Shown: positions 6,364 through 14,841 of the stretch, piece by piece
How the letters are laid out: the number at the start of each line of letters is the position of its first letter
Numbering within the stretch: the stretch's first letter is position 1
Assembly (NCBI RefSeq): GCF_005405165.1
Contig: NZ_BJDN01000011.1
Coordinates: forward strand, 20,133-84,132
Direction of reading: 5' to 3'
Origin: Loigolactobacillus binensis
GTDB taxonomy: Bacteria; Bacillota; Bacilli; Lactobacillales; Lactobacillaceae
Length of the DNA: 64,000 nucleotides
The notes under the pieces: model-generated
Database searches by the model: none
What the model was told of the DNA's origin: nothing
Seen by the model: the letters and a program-made list of their open reading frames with translations, nothing else
Program-made: the position numbers and the translations under genes

Positions 6364-7902
6364 ATGCATTGGGGATTATTTCTAACGGCATTGTTACCAA
6401 TTATTTGGCTTATTTTTGCGCTAGGCGTATTGAAAATGGCAGGTAGTAAAGCTTGTTCCATTGGACTTATTTTGACGCTGGTATTGGCAATCTTTGTTTT
6501 CCGGATGAATATTCTTGATAGTTTGACAGCTGCTCTGGAAGGTGCGGTAATGGGGATCTGGCCGATCGTCTACATTATTATTGCCGCAGTTTTTACGTAC
6601 AATTTGACCACCGCCAGCGGCAGTATGGCAACGATCCGTAATGGTTTATCTAGTATTACCAGTGATAAACGATTATTGGTCTTGATCATTGCTTGGGGCT
6701 TTGGTGGTTTTTTGGAAGCTATTGCCGGGTTTGGTACAGCCGTTGCCATCCCAGCTAGTATTTTGATCGCATTTGGGGTCAATCCGATTTTATCCGCAAC
6801 CATTTGTTTAATCGCTAACACGACGCCAACTGCTTTTGGTGCGATCGGCTTGCCGGTGACCACCTTGGCGCAGATCAGTGGTTTAGACGTGATGCACTTA
6901 TCTTACTTAGTCACGATTCAATTATTACCGTTGATCATTATCATTCCATTTGTGATGGTTGCTTTGATCGGTGGTGGGTTTAAAGCCATTCGCGAAGTTT
7001 GGGCACCGACGTTAGCTGCCGGCCTTGCTTTTGGGTTACCCCAAATTTTTGTTGCGCGTTTTCTAGGCGCAGAATTACCAGCAATTATTGGTTCCATTGT
7101 TTGTATTATCGTCACGGTTTTATTCGCACTACGGTACGAACATAAGCATCCAGGCACGAAAAAAACGGCGGTCGCTGCGCCTAAGGCCAACGAATTTGTG
7201 TTAGCTGCCATGCCTTTTATTCTCGTTTTTGTTTTCGTCATGTTGGCCTCACCATTAGTACCACCATTGAATCACTTCCTGACTGGAATCAAGTCAGCGA
7301 TCACGATCTATACTGGTGCTGGTGCCAAGCCGTATGTTTTCAATTGGGTATCGACGCCGGGGACGCTGATTATTTTAGCGACGATCATCGGGGGACTGAT
7401 CCAGAAGATGAAGCTCGGTGAAATTTTCAAAATCTTAGGCAAAACGGCGGTGCAGATGGTCCAAACTTTGATCACTGTCTGCGCGATCGTCGCCTTAGCC
7501 AAAGTGATGGGTTACAGTGGCATGATCGCGAGTATCGCCGCAACCTTAGTGGGCCTATTGGGCGCGTTCTATCCGATCGTGGCGCCATTGATCGGTGCTT
7601 TAGGCACCTTCGTAACGGGGTCTGACACGTCGGCCAACGTGCTATTTGGTAACTTGCAGCGGCAGGCGGCCGTTGCGCTACATGATAGCACCTACTGGGT
7701 CGTCGCCGCCAATGCCGTTGGGGCAACTGCAGGTAAAATGATTTCCCCCCAAAGTATTGCCGTGGCTTCGGCTGCTACCAACTTGCAAGGTCAAGAAGGT
7801 GAGATCCTTAAAAAGAGCATGAAGTTTTTCTTGATTTATTTAGTGATAATTTGTATCTGGATCTTCGCATCCGGGTTATTCATTCACGCACTGCACATTT
7901 AA
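6364..7902 (+). CDS. LctP-type permease (L-lactate permease family)
   Basis: Integral membrane protein of 512 residues with about a dozen hydrophobic segments and LctP family signatures, including FGGFLEAIAGFGTAVAIPAS, NTTPTAFGAIGLPV and the C-terminal GSDTSANVLFGNLQ. Family members import lactate or glycolate with protons. A perfect AAGGAGG precedes the ATG. It follows the dehydrogenase-dehydratase unit with its own promoter and a cre site. From context I infer that it may bring in a hydroxy acid such as quinate or shikimate rather than lactate, but the sequence does not decide this. The weak hairpin at 7954-7999 may end the transcript. Confidence 0.88.
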   Translation: MHWGLFLTALLPIIWLIFALGVLKMAGSKACSIGLILTLVLAIFVFRMNILDSLTAALEGAVMGIWPIVYIIIAAVFTYNLTTASGSMATIRNGLSSITSDKRLLVLIIAWGFGGFLEAIAGFGTAVAIPASILIAFGVNPILSATICLIANTTPTAFGAIGLPVTTLAQISGLDVMHLSYLVTIQLLPLIIIIPFVMVALIGGGFKAIREVWAPTLAAGLAFGLPQIFVARFLGAELPAIIGSIVCIIVTVLFALRYEHKHPGTKKTAVAAPKANEFVLAAMPFILVFVFVMLASPLVPPLNHFLTGIKSAITIYTGAGAKPYVFNWVSTPGTLIILATIIGGLIQKMKLGEIFKILGKTAVQMVQTLITVCAIVALAKVMGYSGMIASIAATLVGLLGAFYPIVAPLIGALGTFVTGSDTSANVLFGNLQRQAAVALHDSTYWVVAANAVGATAGKMISPQSIAVASAATNLQGQEGEILKKSMKFFLIYLVIICIWIFASGLFIHALHI

Positions 7903-7953
7903 TTTTAGTGAGCTAGCCGGTGCTTACTTCACATTATTGCTCTAAAAAAATAG

Positions 7954-7999
7954 ACGCAGTTGGTACGCATGGTTTAGGTAATGTTGCCGCTGCGTTTTT
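7954..7999 (+). terminator. Possible terminator after the permease gene
   Basis: ACGCAG at 7954-7959 can pair with CTGCGT at 7990-7995, followed by TTTTA. The stem is short and the loop is 30 bases, so this is uncertain. Confidence 0.45.
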
Positions 8000-8088
8000 A
8001 AGTTGCTTTTTGATAGTTGATCCTACTTTTAACTTGGCGTAAAAGTTAGTATAATTGGAAACAAATCAAGTGATCAGGTGGAATGAGC

Positions 8089-8955
8089 ATGGAAATAACG
8101 GAGAAGGCACCGGCAAAAATAAATTTAAGCTTAGACGCCCTTTTTCAGCATGCCGATGGTGAGCACGAATGGAAAATGGTGATGACTTCAGTCGATTTGG
8201 CGGATTACGTTGAGTTGGCAACAACCACAACCCGACAGATCACGGTGACCACAGATAGCGGCTTCTTGCCGGTGGATCACCGTAATTTAGCTTTTCAAGC
8301 GGCCCATTTGCTGCAGCAGCAAGCAGGCGTGACTTATGGTGCGCGGATCCATATTCGCAAACAGATTCCGGTGGCCGCCGGCTTAGGTGGTGGCAGTTCG
8401 GATGCAGCGGCCGTCTTACGCGGGTTGAATCGTTTGTGGCAATTAAATTGGCCGCTGGCAAAGCTGGCCCATTTAGGCTTGGCCATTGATTCGGACGTTC
8501 CGTACTGTGTCTACTCGCAAACGGCGCTGGTGACTGGACGCGGGGATGAGATCACCTTGTTGCCTAAGTTACCGCCGTTTTGGGTGGTGCTGGCTAAACC
8601 TGGCGCCAGCGTTTCGACACCTAGTATTTTGCGCGCCATTTCGTATGATGCGCAACTTTACCATCCACCGATCGACCAAATGGTTGCCGCTATTGAAACC
8701 GGGGATTATCCGCAAATTTTGGCTAGCATGGGCAATACTTTGGCCGAGATCACTAGTCAGCGTTACCCGCAGATCAAGCAATTGCGCCAGCAAATGTTGC
8801 GCTTCGGTGCCGATGCAGCACAAATGAGCGGCAGTGGGCCTACGGTTTTTGGCTTATGCGCCAAATATTCACGGGCGCAGCACGTTTTCAATAGTATGAA
8901 AGGCTTTTGCCGCGAAGTTTATCTGGTACGGCCATTATTAAATGGTTTGAACTAG
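8089..8955 (+). CDS. ispE: 4-diphosphocytidyl-2-C-methyl-D-erythritol kinase homologue
   Basis: GHMP kinase of about 288 residues. The N-terminal motif EKAPAKINLSLD and the ATP-binding loop PVAAGLGGGSSDAA are those of IspE, which phosphorylates CDP-methylerythritol in the non-mevalonate isoprenoid pathway. Lactobacilli generally make isoprenoids by the mevalonate route and keep ispE as an orphan beside purR; no other isp gene is in this window, so the true substrate is open. ATG at 8083 is only 1 base after AGGTGG, whereas ATG at 8089 is 7 bases after it and is preferred. The stop at 8953-8955 meets the left inverted repeat of the element that separates it from purR. Confidence 0.92.
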   Translation: MEITEKAPAKINLSLDALFQHADGEHEWKMVMTSVDLADYVELATTTTRQITVTTDSGFLPVDHRNLAFQAAHLLQQQAGVTYGARIHIRKQIPVAAGLGGGSSDAAAVLRGLNRLWQLNWPLAKLAHLGLAIDSDVPYCVYSQTALVTGRGDEITLLPKLPPFWVVLAKPGASVSTPSILRAISYDAQLYHPPIDQMVAAIETGDYPQILASMGNTLAEITSQRYPQIKQLRQQMLRFGADAAQMSGSGPTVFGLCAKYSRAQHVFNSMKGFCREVYLVRPLLNGLN

Positions 8956-8994
8956 CAGAGTGGGTTTGATTCCATTCCGGGGCGCGAGGACGGA
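8955..8994 (+). repeat. Left 40-bp inverted repeat of the composite element
   Basis: Begins GCAGAGTGGGTTTGATTCC and ends GCGCGAGGACGGA. Its reverse complement matches 9661-9700 with two mismatches. The first base is the last base of the ispE stop codon. Confidence 0.85.
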
Positions 8995-9046
8995 CTTGCT
9001 AATAGTGGCAGACTTTGTTCCAAAGTCCTGATTAACGCGTCGTTGT

Positions 9047-9139
9047 CCATTCTTGTGGCAAAATTAAGGAGCGTAGTTGTAAAGTCCGCAACTGCGTTTC
9101 CTCAACGCAAACCGTTTCGGTCACCGCAAGAAACATGGC
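9047..9139 (+). repeat. Dispersed repeat R2, copy 1
   Basis: This 93-base segment matches the reverse complement of 20338-20430, which has the same length. Shared blocks include CCATTCTTGTGGC, CAACTGCGTTTCC and GCGGTCACCGCAA (one base differs here). Both copies keep a hairpin around the AGTTG/CAACT arms even where the sequence changes, suggesting a selected structure. Confidence 0.8.
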
Positions 9140-9153
9140 AACGCGTGCGACTT

Positions 9154-9240
9154 GGACTTGCCGGTTTTTGGCTTAGTCCAATCGACAACGGGAAGCACGT
9201 TCTGTTTAGCGAACACGTTCAAACAACAAATGTTTGCTAA
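9154..9240 (+). repeat. Dispersed repeat R3, copy 1
   Basis: Matches 43923-44006 in the same orientation, with shared blocks GGACTTGC, TTGGCTTAGTCCAA, GGAAGCA, GTTTAGCGAA and TTGCTAAA. Intervening positions differ. Confidence 0.7.
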
Positions 9241-9268
9241 AGTTAGTTATCAAGAACGAGCGCCAGTG
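9209..9268 (+). repeat. Dispersed repeat R4, copy 1 (overlaps R3)
   Basis: Aligns with 17504-17561 through GCGAACA, AAACAAC, TTGCTAAA, AGTTAT(C/T)AAGAACG and GCCAGTG. Confidence 0.65.
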
Positions 9269-9505
9269 ATACGCCAGCGCCTCCATTCCACCTTGGCAGT
9301 GGTTGAACATTAACTGTTGATCAATTTAATCGTTTGATTAGTCAATCAAATGTGGCTTAACGGCTCTAATCGTTCGTAATTTTCAAGTTGAGTAGCAGCA
9401 TTAACTATAAGCAACACTGGAAATAAACTTTCTCTACTACGCTTGATGGTATAACTGTTTTTACTATAGCCGTCGTTTACACAAATAACATTTCAATGCT
9501 CGGCT

Positions 9506-9687
9506 GCGGCCAGATGGAATGCAGGGCGCGAGGATCAGCTGTGTCGATAGTTCTTAATGGTGGGCTTTACCATTTAGAACTATGCGGTATTGGCGAGATC
9601 CACTTTTCCACCTGCTTTTGCTTTAAACTGGAAAAGTTAGCTCGCCAAACCGCCACGCGTTCCGTCCTCACGCCCCGGAATGGAATC
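9506..9687 (+). repeat. Dispersed repeat R1, copy 2
   Basis: Matches the reverse complement of 511-693 over its full length, at roughly 80-85% by eye. Its right end is shared with the right inverted repeat of the composite element. Confidence 0.85.
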
Positions 9688-9700
9688 TAACCCACTCTGC
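9661..9700 (-). repeat. Right 40-bp inverted repeat of the composite element
   Basis: Reverse complement of 8955-8994 with two mismatches. It contains the right end of R1 copy 2. Confidence 0.85.
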
Positions 9701-9905
9701 CCTGTTCCGGCTAAACTTCAAAGTCCTAAAAATTAGTTAAGGCCGTTGATCTGATAACTACGATGCATTAGTACTTTTTGCGCGCCACACTAGTCCCTTT
9801 TTAATTAAAAACGAACTATTTTGGCTAAAAGACGATAAATGCTAGCCTTTTTGAGGTAAACTCTATATAATAGACAAGCGAATGTCTTGAAATGAGGTGG
9901 ATTAA

Positions 9906-10733
9906 TTGAAAATAAGACGAAGTGAACGGTTGATCGATATTACCCGCTATTTATTAGAGCGGCCCCATACATTAGTCCCATTAACTTTTTTTGCGAAGCG
10001 TTATGAATCGGCTAAGTCTTCGATCAGTGAGGATTTAGGTATTGTACGCCGAACCTTTCATAATCGCGGAACTGGGATCTTAGAAACGATTCCTGGTGCG
10101 GCTGGTGGTGTCCGCTTTATTCCAACGATCAGTCAGGATGAAGCAACAGAATTTATTGAAGCGATGACGGCTGAATTGTCCGAACAAAGCCGCCTTTTAC
10201 CTGGTGGCTACGTTTATTTATCTGATCTTCTCGGGCAGCCAGAAGTTTTACGTACGGTTGGCCGGCTGATCGCCACCCAATACGTTGCCCAAGAGGTTGA
10301 CGCGGTGATGACGGTGGCAACCAAAGGGGTCCCGATCGCACAAAGTGTGTCCCAATACTTAAACGTTCCGTTTGTGATCGTGCGCCGCGATTCGAAAATC
10401 ACTGAAGGATCGACGGTTAGCGTTAATTACGTTTCCGGATCGTCCGAACGAGTGGAAAAAATGGAATTATCCAAGCGCAGTTTGAAAAAGGGCTCGCGTG
10501 TTTTGGTCGTTGATGACTTTATGAAAGGCGGCGGCACCGTCAACGGAATGAAGAGCTTGATCGAAGAGTTCGAGTCTGAATTGGTTGGCGTGACTGTTTT
10601 TGCTGAATCAGCGTTTGCCGGTGAGCGGGCGATCGCCGATTACACGGCTTTGTTGTCGGTGGATAAGGTTGATAGCCGAGATAAAACAATTCACGTGGCC
10701 CCAGGCAATTATTTGCGCCGCACCTTTAAGTAA
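9906..10733 (+). CDS. purR: Purine operon repressor PurR
   Basis: Protein of 275 residues of the Gram-positive PurR type: an N-terminal winged helix (residues 1-75, starting KIRRSERLIDITRYLLERP) fused to a phosphoribosyltransferase-like domain that senses PRPP. The PRPP loop reads VLVVDDFMKGGGTVNGM. In Bacillus and Lactococcus this protein controls purine synthesis genes as repressor or activator. The start is TTG at 9906, 5 bases after GAGGTGG. A broken VanZ-RDD gene begins 3 bases after its stop. Its place after ispE and before glmU-prs is the common Firmicute order, apart from the intervening element. Confidence 0.95.
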   Translation: MKIRRSERLIDITRYLLERPHTLVPLTFFAKRYESAKSSISEDLGIVRRTFHNRGTGILETIPGAAGGVRFIPTISQDEATEFIEAMTAELSEQSRLLPGGYVYLSDLLGQPEVLRTVGRLIATQYVAQEVDAVMTVATKGVPIAQSVSQYLNVPFVIVRRDSKITEGSTVSVNYVSGSSERVEKMELSKRSLKKGSRVLVVDDFMKGGGTVNGMKSLIEEFESELVGVTVFAESAFAGERAIADYTALLSVDKVDSRDKTIHVAPGNYLRRTFK

Positions 10734-10736
10734 CGT

Positions 10737-11884
10737 ATGCGCGCTTATTTATACCCAATCAAAATCGCATTGTTAGTTTTTCCATTTCTAGCGTTAGCGA
10801 TCACGATCCCGTTTTTGATCCATCAATACCGTAAGTATGGCGCGCTGACTGGTTGGCGTGCTTTTGTTTTGTATACGTTTGTTTTTTATTTGTTGACGGC
10901 TTACTTTTTAGTCGTGTTACCGTTACCGCCACGGCATTTGGTGGCGTTATACACATCGCCACACTACAATTTAAAACCATTTTTATTTGTTCGCGAATTC
11001 ATGCAGGAAACGGTTCTACAGTGGCGTGAGCCGAGTACTTATTTGCCGGCGCTTAAGCAGAGTGCCTTTGTGCAGCCAACGTTTAACGTGATTTTGACCA
11101 TTCCCTTTGGTGCCTACCTGCGTTATTATTTTCAGCGTCGTTTTCCGCAGGTCTTGCTGTTAAGTTTTGCCTTGACCCTATTTTTTGAAACGACACAACT
11201 TTCAGGCCTTTACGGGATTTATCCACGGCCTTATCGGCTATTTGGATGATTTAATGCTCAATACGTTAGGGGGACTGATCGGTTATGGGTTAGCGCCTTT
11301 GCTGACACCGTTGTTTCCAACTTCACGTCAAATGCTGACCACGGCGTTAGTTAGTTAAAGGGCGCCGGGTCAGTTTTAGCCGCCGGTTGGTCGCCTTGAT
11401 CGTTGACTGGTTATTTTTGACGGTGGTCAGTGCGCTGGTCGACTTGTTAAGTCGCGACTTGCCGTATAATGTGACCCGCATTCCCAGCTTGTGGTACGCC
11501 TTAGAAGTATTAGGCTATTTTGTGATCTTGCCTGGTTTGTGGCGCGGCAATACGCTAGGTAAATGGGTGGTCAAAATTCAGATCACTGCCGCTTTGCCCG
11601 TTCCGTTACGGTGGTGGCAGCTGTTCTGGCGGCAACTATTATTGTACGGCGCAGTGGTGCCGACACTTAGTTTACCTGTGCTTTTGCTACACGGGTTAAG
11701 TCGGGCACCGCGCAGCCAGTTTGATTATTATTTACTGGCGTTGTTAGTGGTCGGGGTGGTGCTGGCTGTTTTTGGCCTGCACGTTATGCTGACAATGGCT
11801 TTTCGCCGGGACCGTTTATTTTATGAGCGGCTCAGTCATACCAAGGAAATCAGTACGCTGACAACAACGGCGCAGCCAGATTGA
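10737..11884 (+). pseudogene. VanZ-RDD membrane protein gene with two frameshifts
   Basis: Three consecutive reading frames together encode one protein of about 380 residues. Frame one (10737-11249) gives the VanZ-like part with hydrophobic helices and FETTQLSGLYGIYPRPYRLF. At 11244-11250 the frame shifts, and the expected continuation DDLMLNTLGGLIGYGLAPLL is read in a second frame to a stop near 11358. At 11348-11358 a second shift, explained by a duplicated TTAG (GTTAGTTAGTTAAAGGG), restores the RDD part (VKGRRVSFSRRLVALIVDW, then LGKWVVKIQI) to 11884. Each piece is well conserved, so the damage is recent or reflects sequencing error. The VanZ family is associated with glycopeptide tolerance; RDD domains occur in small transporters. 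It follows purR by 3 bases. Confidence 0.8.
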
Positions 11885-11888
11885 TAGA

Positions 11889-11931
11889 AGTGCAACCCTT
11901 AGCCAAATCGACTGTGGGGTGCACTTTTTTT
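11889..11931 (+). terminator. Rho-independent terminator after the VanZ-RDD locus
   Basis: AGTGCAACCC at 11889-11898 pairs, with one mismatch, with GGGGTGCACT at 11916-11925, followed by six T residues. In the rest of the gap up to 12202 I see only the leader structure at 12090-12155. Confidence 0.82.
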
Positions 11932-12089
11932 GCGGCCTAGGGCAGTGCTAACGGTGAGCGTGCTGCTGACACACCGCCTTTTTGGCCCTTTTTCGGTGGC
12001 ACCACTTGTCAGTGATTTATGACTAGGCTATGATAGTTAGGTAAATGCTGTTTAACCAAATCATTGGTCTAGCGGAGGTAGCAATTAGT

Positions 12090-12155
12090 TTGCAGCGTAT
12101 TTTTCGCTTGCTTGCGCGGCTTATTCGGCAAGCTAACTTTTTTGCTATTTTCTAG
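12090..12155 (+). promoter_or_regulatory. Possible leader peptide and attenuator before glmU
   Basis: GGAGGT at 12074-12079 is followed by TTG at 12090 and a 21-codon frame ending at TAG 12153-12155. Inside it GCTTGC (12106-12111) pairs with GCAAGC (12128-12133), with TTTTTT at 12138-12143, a terminator-like arrangement. The layout resembles a translated leader with an attenuator, but the leader peptide has no obvious control codons and the stem is short. Confidence 0.35.
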
Positions 12156-12202
12156 GTCATTGCAGTGGTGCGGCAGCATAATCGCGGAATAGAGGTAGAG
12201 AA

Positions 12203-13582
12203 ATGACAGCAAAGTACACGGTGATTTTGGCGGCTGGCCAAGGGACCCGCATGAAATCAAAATTAGCAAAAGTTTTACATCCCGTTTGTGGTCGGCCGAT
12301 GGTGGATCACGTGTTGACCCAAGTCGAGCAATTGCAACCGGATAAGATCGTTACGGTGATCGGCCACGGGGCTGACGCGGTGAAGGCAGCTTTAGGTCAA
12401 CGAACGGATTATGCGCTTCAGGCGGTGCAAAAAGGTTCTGGGGATGCCGTTTTGCAAACGGAGGCGCAACTAGGTGATCAAGCAGGGATGACCATGATCG
12501 TCAGTGGCGATACGCCACTATTGACCGCTAAAACTTTTGAACAGTTATTTGAGTACCATAAGGAAAAAGGCGCCAAAGCGACTGTTTTGACGGCGACGGC
12601 AGCGGATCCCACAGGGTACGGGCGTATCATTCGTAACGACTTAGGCGTTGTGGAAAAAATCGTTGAGCAAAAGGATGCCAGTCATGAAGAGGCTGCAATC
12701 ACGGAGATCAATACCGGCGTTTATTGCTTTGATAACGCGGCGTTATTTGCGGCTTTGCATGAAGTCGGGAATGATAATGCCCAAGGTGAGTATTATTTAA
12801 CGGACGTGATCGGTATTTTAAAGGCTAAAGGCGAGATCGTTTCGGCTTACCGGATGAAGGACTTCGAAGAATCACTTGGGGTCAATACGCGGGCGGCCTT
12901 GGCACAGGCCACTGCGATCATGCAGCGCCGAATCAATGAACAACACATGGTCAACGGCGTCACGTTGATCGACCCAGCGGCGACGTATATTGAGATCGGC
13001 GTTGAGATCGGGGCCGACACCACCATTGAAGCCGGGGTCACATTAAAAGGAAAAACGGTGATCGGCAGTGACTGCTATATTAGCGCGGGTTCAACTTTGC
13101 GTGATGCAAAAATTGGCAATGATGTTCAGATCACCAGTTCCACTATCGAAGAATCGGTTATGCATGACCACAGTAATATTGGCCCAATGAGCCATTTGCG
13201 GCCTCAATCTGAGATCGGCGAATACGTGCATATCGGTAATTTCTGTGAAGTTAAGAAAGCACAATTAGGTGCGTACACGAAGGTGGGCCATTTATCCTAT
13301 GTCGGGGATGCCACCTTAGGTGAACATATCAACGTTGGTTGTGGGGTTGTTTTTGTTAATTATGATGGTTTGAATAAGCATCACTCCAACGTTGGCGACT
13401 GGGCTTTTGTTGGCAGCAACGCTAATATTGTTGCGCCGGTCGATATCGCTGACCATGCTTTTGTTGCGGCAGGCTCTACGATCACCAATGATGTGGCTTA
13501 CCATGATATGGCCATTGCCCGCGCGCGGCAGACCAACAAAGCCGATTATTGGGCCAAACTACCCCACGAACCTGAAAATTAA
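12203..13582 (+). CDS. glmU: Bifunctional UDP-GlcNAc pyrophosphorylase / GlcN-1-P acetyltransferase
   Basis: Protein of 459 residues, the usual GlmU length. The N-terminal uridyltransferase half has the nucleotide loop [20 protein letters not shown] and [11 protein letters not shown]; the C-terminal half is a left-handed beta helix of hexapeptide repeats ending in the acetyltransferase region [19 protein letters not shown]. It acetylates GlcN-1-P and then couples it to UTP, supplying UDP-GlcNAc to peptidoglycan and teichoic acid synthesis. GAGGTAGAG precedes the ATG. prs follows, the conserved glmU-prs pair. A leader with a terminator-like hairpin lies just upstream. Confidence 0.97.
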   Translation: MTAKYTVILAAGQGTRMKSKLAKVLHPVCGRPMVDHVLTQVEQLQPDKIVTVIGHGADAVKAALGQRTDYALQAVQKGSGDAVLQTEAQLGDQAGMTMIVSGDTPLLTAKTFEQLFEYHKEKGAKATVLTATAADPTGYGRIIRNDLGVVEKIVEQKDASHEEAAITEINTGVYCFDNAALFAALHEVGNDNAQGEYYLTDVIGILKAKGEIVSAYRMKDFEESLGVNTRAALAQATAIMQRRINEQHMVNGVTLIDPAATYIEIGVEIGADTTIEAGVTLKGKTVIGSDCYISAGSTLRDAKIGNDVQITSSTIEESVMHDHSNIGPMSHLRPQSEIGEYVHIGNFCEVKKAQLGAYTKVGHLSYVGDATLGEHINVGCGVVFVNYDGLNKHHSNVGDWAFVGSNANIVAPVDIADHAFVAAGSTITNDVAYHDMAIARARQTNKADYWAKLPHEPEN

Positions 13583-13698
13583 TCTTTCATGAAAATAGCG
13601 TAAGTTTTCGCAGTCACGCTTGATTTGTCCGGCTAAATTACCTATTATTTATAATGTGGGTTTAACTTAAACGACATTAAATTAAAATGGAGGCTCTC

Positions 13699-14679
13699 AT
13701 GTCAGAACATTATTTTGATCCAAAGCTAAAAATCTTTGCTTTGAATTCAAACAAGCCATTAGCGCAAAAAATTGCCGATGAAGTCGGGGTCGAGCTTGGT
13801 AAGACCACGGTGGATCGCTTTAGCGATGGTGAAATTCGCATCAATATTGAAGAAAGCATTCGTGGCGACAACGTTTACGTGATCCAATCAACTTCCGCAC
13901 CAGTTAATGATAACTTAATGGAATTGATGATCATGATCGATGCTTTACGCCGCGCTTCTGCTGCATCAATTAATCTTGTGATGCCTTACTATGGTTATGC
14001 GCGGCAAGACCGTAAGGCGCGTTCGCGTGAACCGATCACGGCTAAGTTAGTGGCTAATATGTTAGCAATGGCAGGCGCCACCCGAATTTTGGCGTTGGAT
14101 CTGCACGCTGCGCAAATTCAAGGTTTCTTCGATATTCCCGTTGATCATTTAATGGGGGCACCACTGATCGCTGACTATTTCTTAACACATGGTGTTGACG
14201 ATGATGCGGTGGTGGTTTCACCTGATCATGGTGGCGTTACGCGGGCCCGGAAATTAGCAGAATTCTTGAAAGCACCATTAGCGATCATCGACAAACGGCG
14301 GCCTAAGGCTAATGTTGCTGAAGTTATGAACATCATCGGTGACGTTAAAGGTAAGAAATGTATTTTGATCGACGATATGATCGATACTGCCGGCACCATT
14401 ACTTTAGGGGCGCAAGCCTTAATGGATGCTGGTGCAACCGAAGTTTACGCCAGTGCGACCCACGCCGTTTTATCTGGCCCAGCGATCGAACGTATTTCCA
14501 ATTCACCGATCAAACAGTTAGTGGTCACTGACTCGATCCAACTGCCTAAAGAAAAATTGATCGCCAAAGTCGTTCAGATCTCCGTTGGCCCACTGATTGG
14601 CGATGCGATCAAACGGATCCACGAAAACAAGCCAGTAAGTCCCTTGTTTGAAAATAAATTCCATAAAGAAACGAAATAA
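13699..14679 (+). CDS. prs: Ribose-phosphate pyrophosphokinase
   Basis: PRPP synthetase of 326 residues, joining ribose-5-phosphate and ATP to give PRPP for purine, pyrimidine, His, Trp and NAD synthesis. Landmarks are [19 protein letters not shown], the catalytic flexible loop [17 protein letters not shown], the histidine segment [12 protein letters not shown] and the PRPP loop [17 protein letters not shown] at 13699, 5 bases after GGAGG, is preferred over the in-frame ATG at 13687, which lies before that site. TATAAT at 13650-13655 could give it its own promoter, though the -35 is poor. PRPP is also the effector of PurR upstream. Confidence 0.96.
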   Translation: MSEHYFDPKLKIFALNSNKPLAQKIADEVGVELGKTTVDRFSDGEIRINIEESIRGDNVYVIQSTSAPVNDNLMELMIMIDALRRASAASINLVMPYYGYARQDRKARSREPITAKLVANMLAMAGATRILALDLHAAQIQGFFDIPVDHLMGAPLIADYFLTHGVDDDAVVVSPDHGGVTRARKLAEFLKAPLAIIDKRRPKANVAEVMNIIGDVKGKKCILIDDMIDTAGTITLGAQALMDAGATEVYASATHAVLSGPAIERISNSPIKQLVVTDSIQLPKEKLIAKVVQISVGPLIGDAIKRIHENKPVSPLFENKFHKETK

Positions 14680-14769
14680 AGTTTCGACTTAGAGCATATT
14701 TGGATAATTAGCGGTATTACTAATGTGGTATTTAGCCAGCATGACTGAATACTATTCCAAATACATTCT

Positions 14770-14821
14770 AAATAAGCGTGCTAAATTAGCGGTTAAATGG
14801 CTAGTTTGAGCACGCTTATTT
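14770..14821 (+). terminator. Terminator-like hairpin after prs
   Basis: AAATAAGCGTGCT at 14770-14782 pairs perfectly with AGCACGCTTATTT at 14809-14821, with a partial inner stem between TTAGC and GCTAG. The T-run is short and interrupted (TTTCGTT). Confidence 0.65.
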
Positions 14822-14841
14822 CGTTAACTGAGGTGAGTGAT

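Larger units (their letters stand above)
8955..9700. mobile_element. 746-bp gene-free composite element bounded by 40-bp inverted repeats
   Basis: The segment starts and ends with 40-bp inverted repeats (8955-8994 and 9661-9700) that match at 38 of 40 positions. Inside are single copies of four repeat types also found elsewhere in the window: R2 (9047-9139), R3 (9154-9240), R4 (9209-9268) and R1 (9506-9687). The short open frames at 9043-9240 and 9496-9690 lie within these repeats and have no ribosome binding site or known product. It encodes no transposase, so it resembles a non-autonomous or composite repeat unit inserted between ispE and purR. From 9701 to 9905 I see only an AT-rich leader with a possible -10 box TATAAT at 9866-9871 for purR. 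Confidence 0.65.

Noticed and set aside
9043..9690. Open frames at 9043-9240 and 9496-9690
   Set aside because: Both fall in the repeat mosaic between ispE and purR and lack start signals; explained by repeats R1-R4.
11985..12015. GGTGGCACCAC resembling a T-box antiterminator segment
   Set aside because: No specifier hairpin, no following terminator and no aminoacyl-tRNA or amino-acid gene downstream (glmU follows).
14797..14841. Upstream start of the DUF218 protein at 14797
   Set aside because: It lies in the right half of the hairpin after prs and has no ribosome binding site; ATG 14842 follows GAGGTG.
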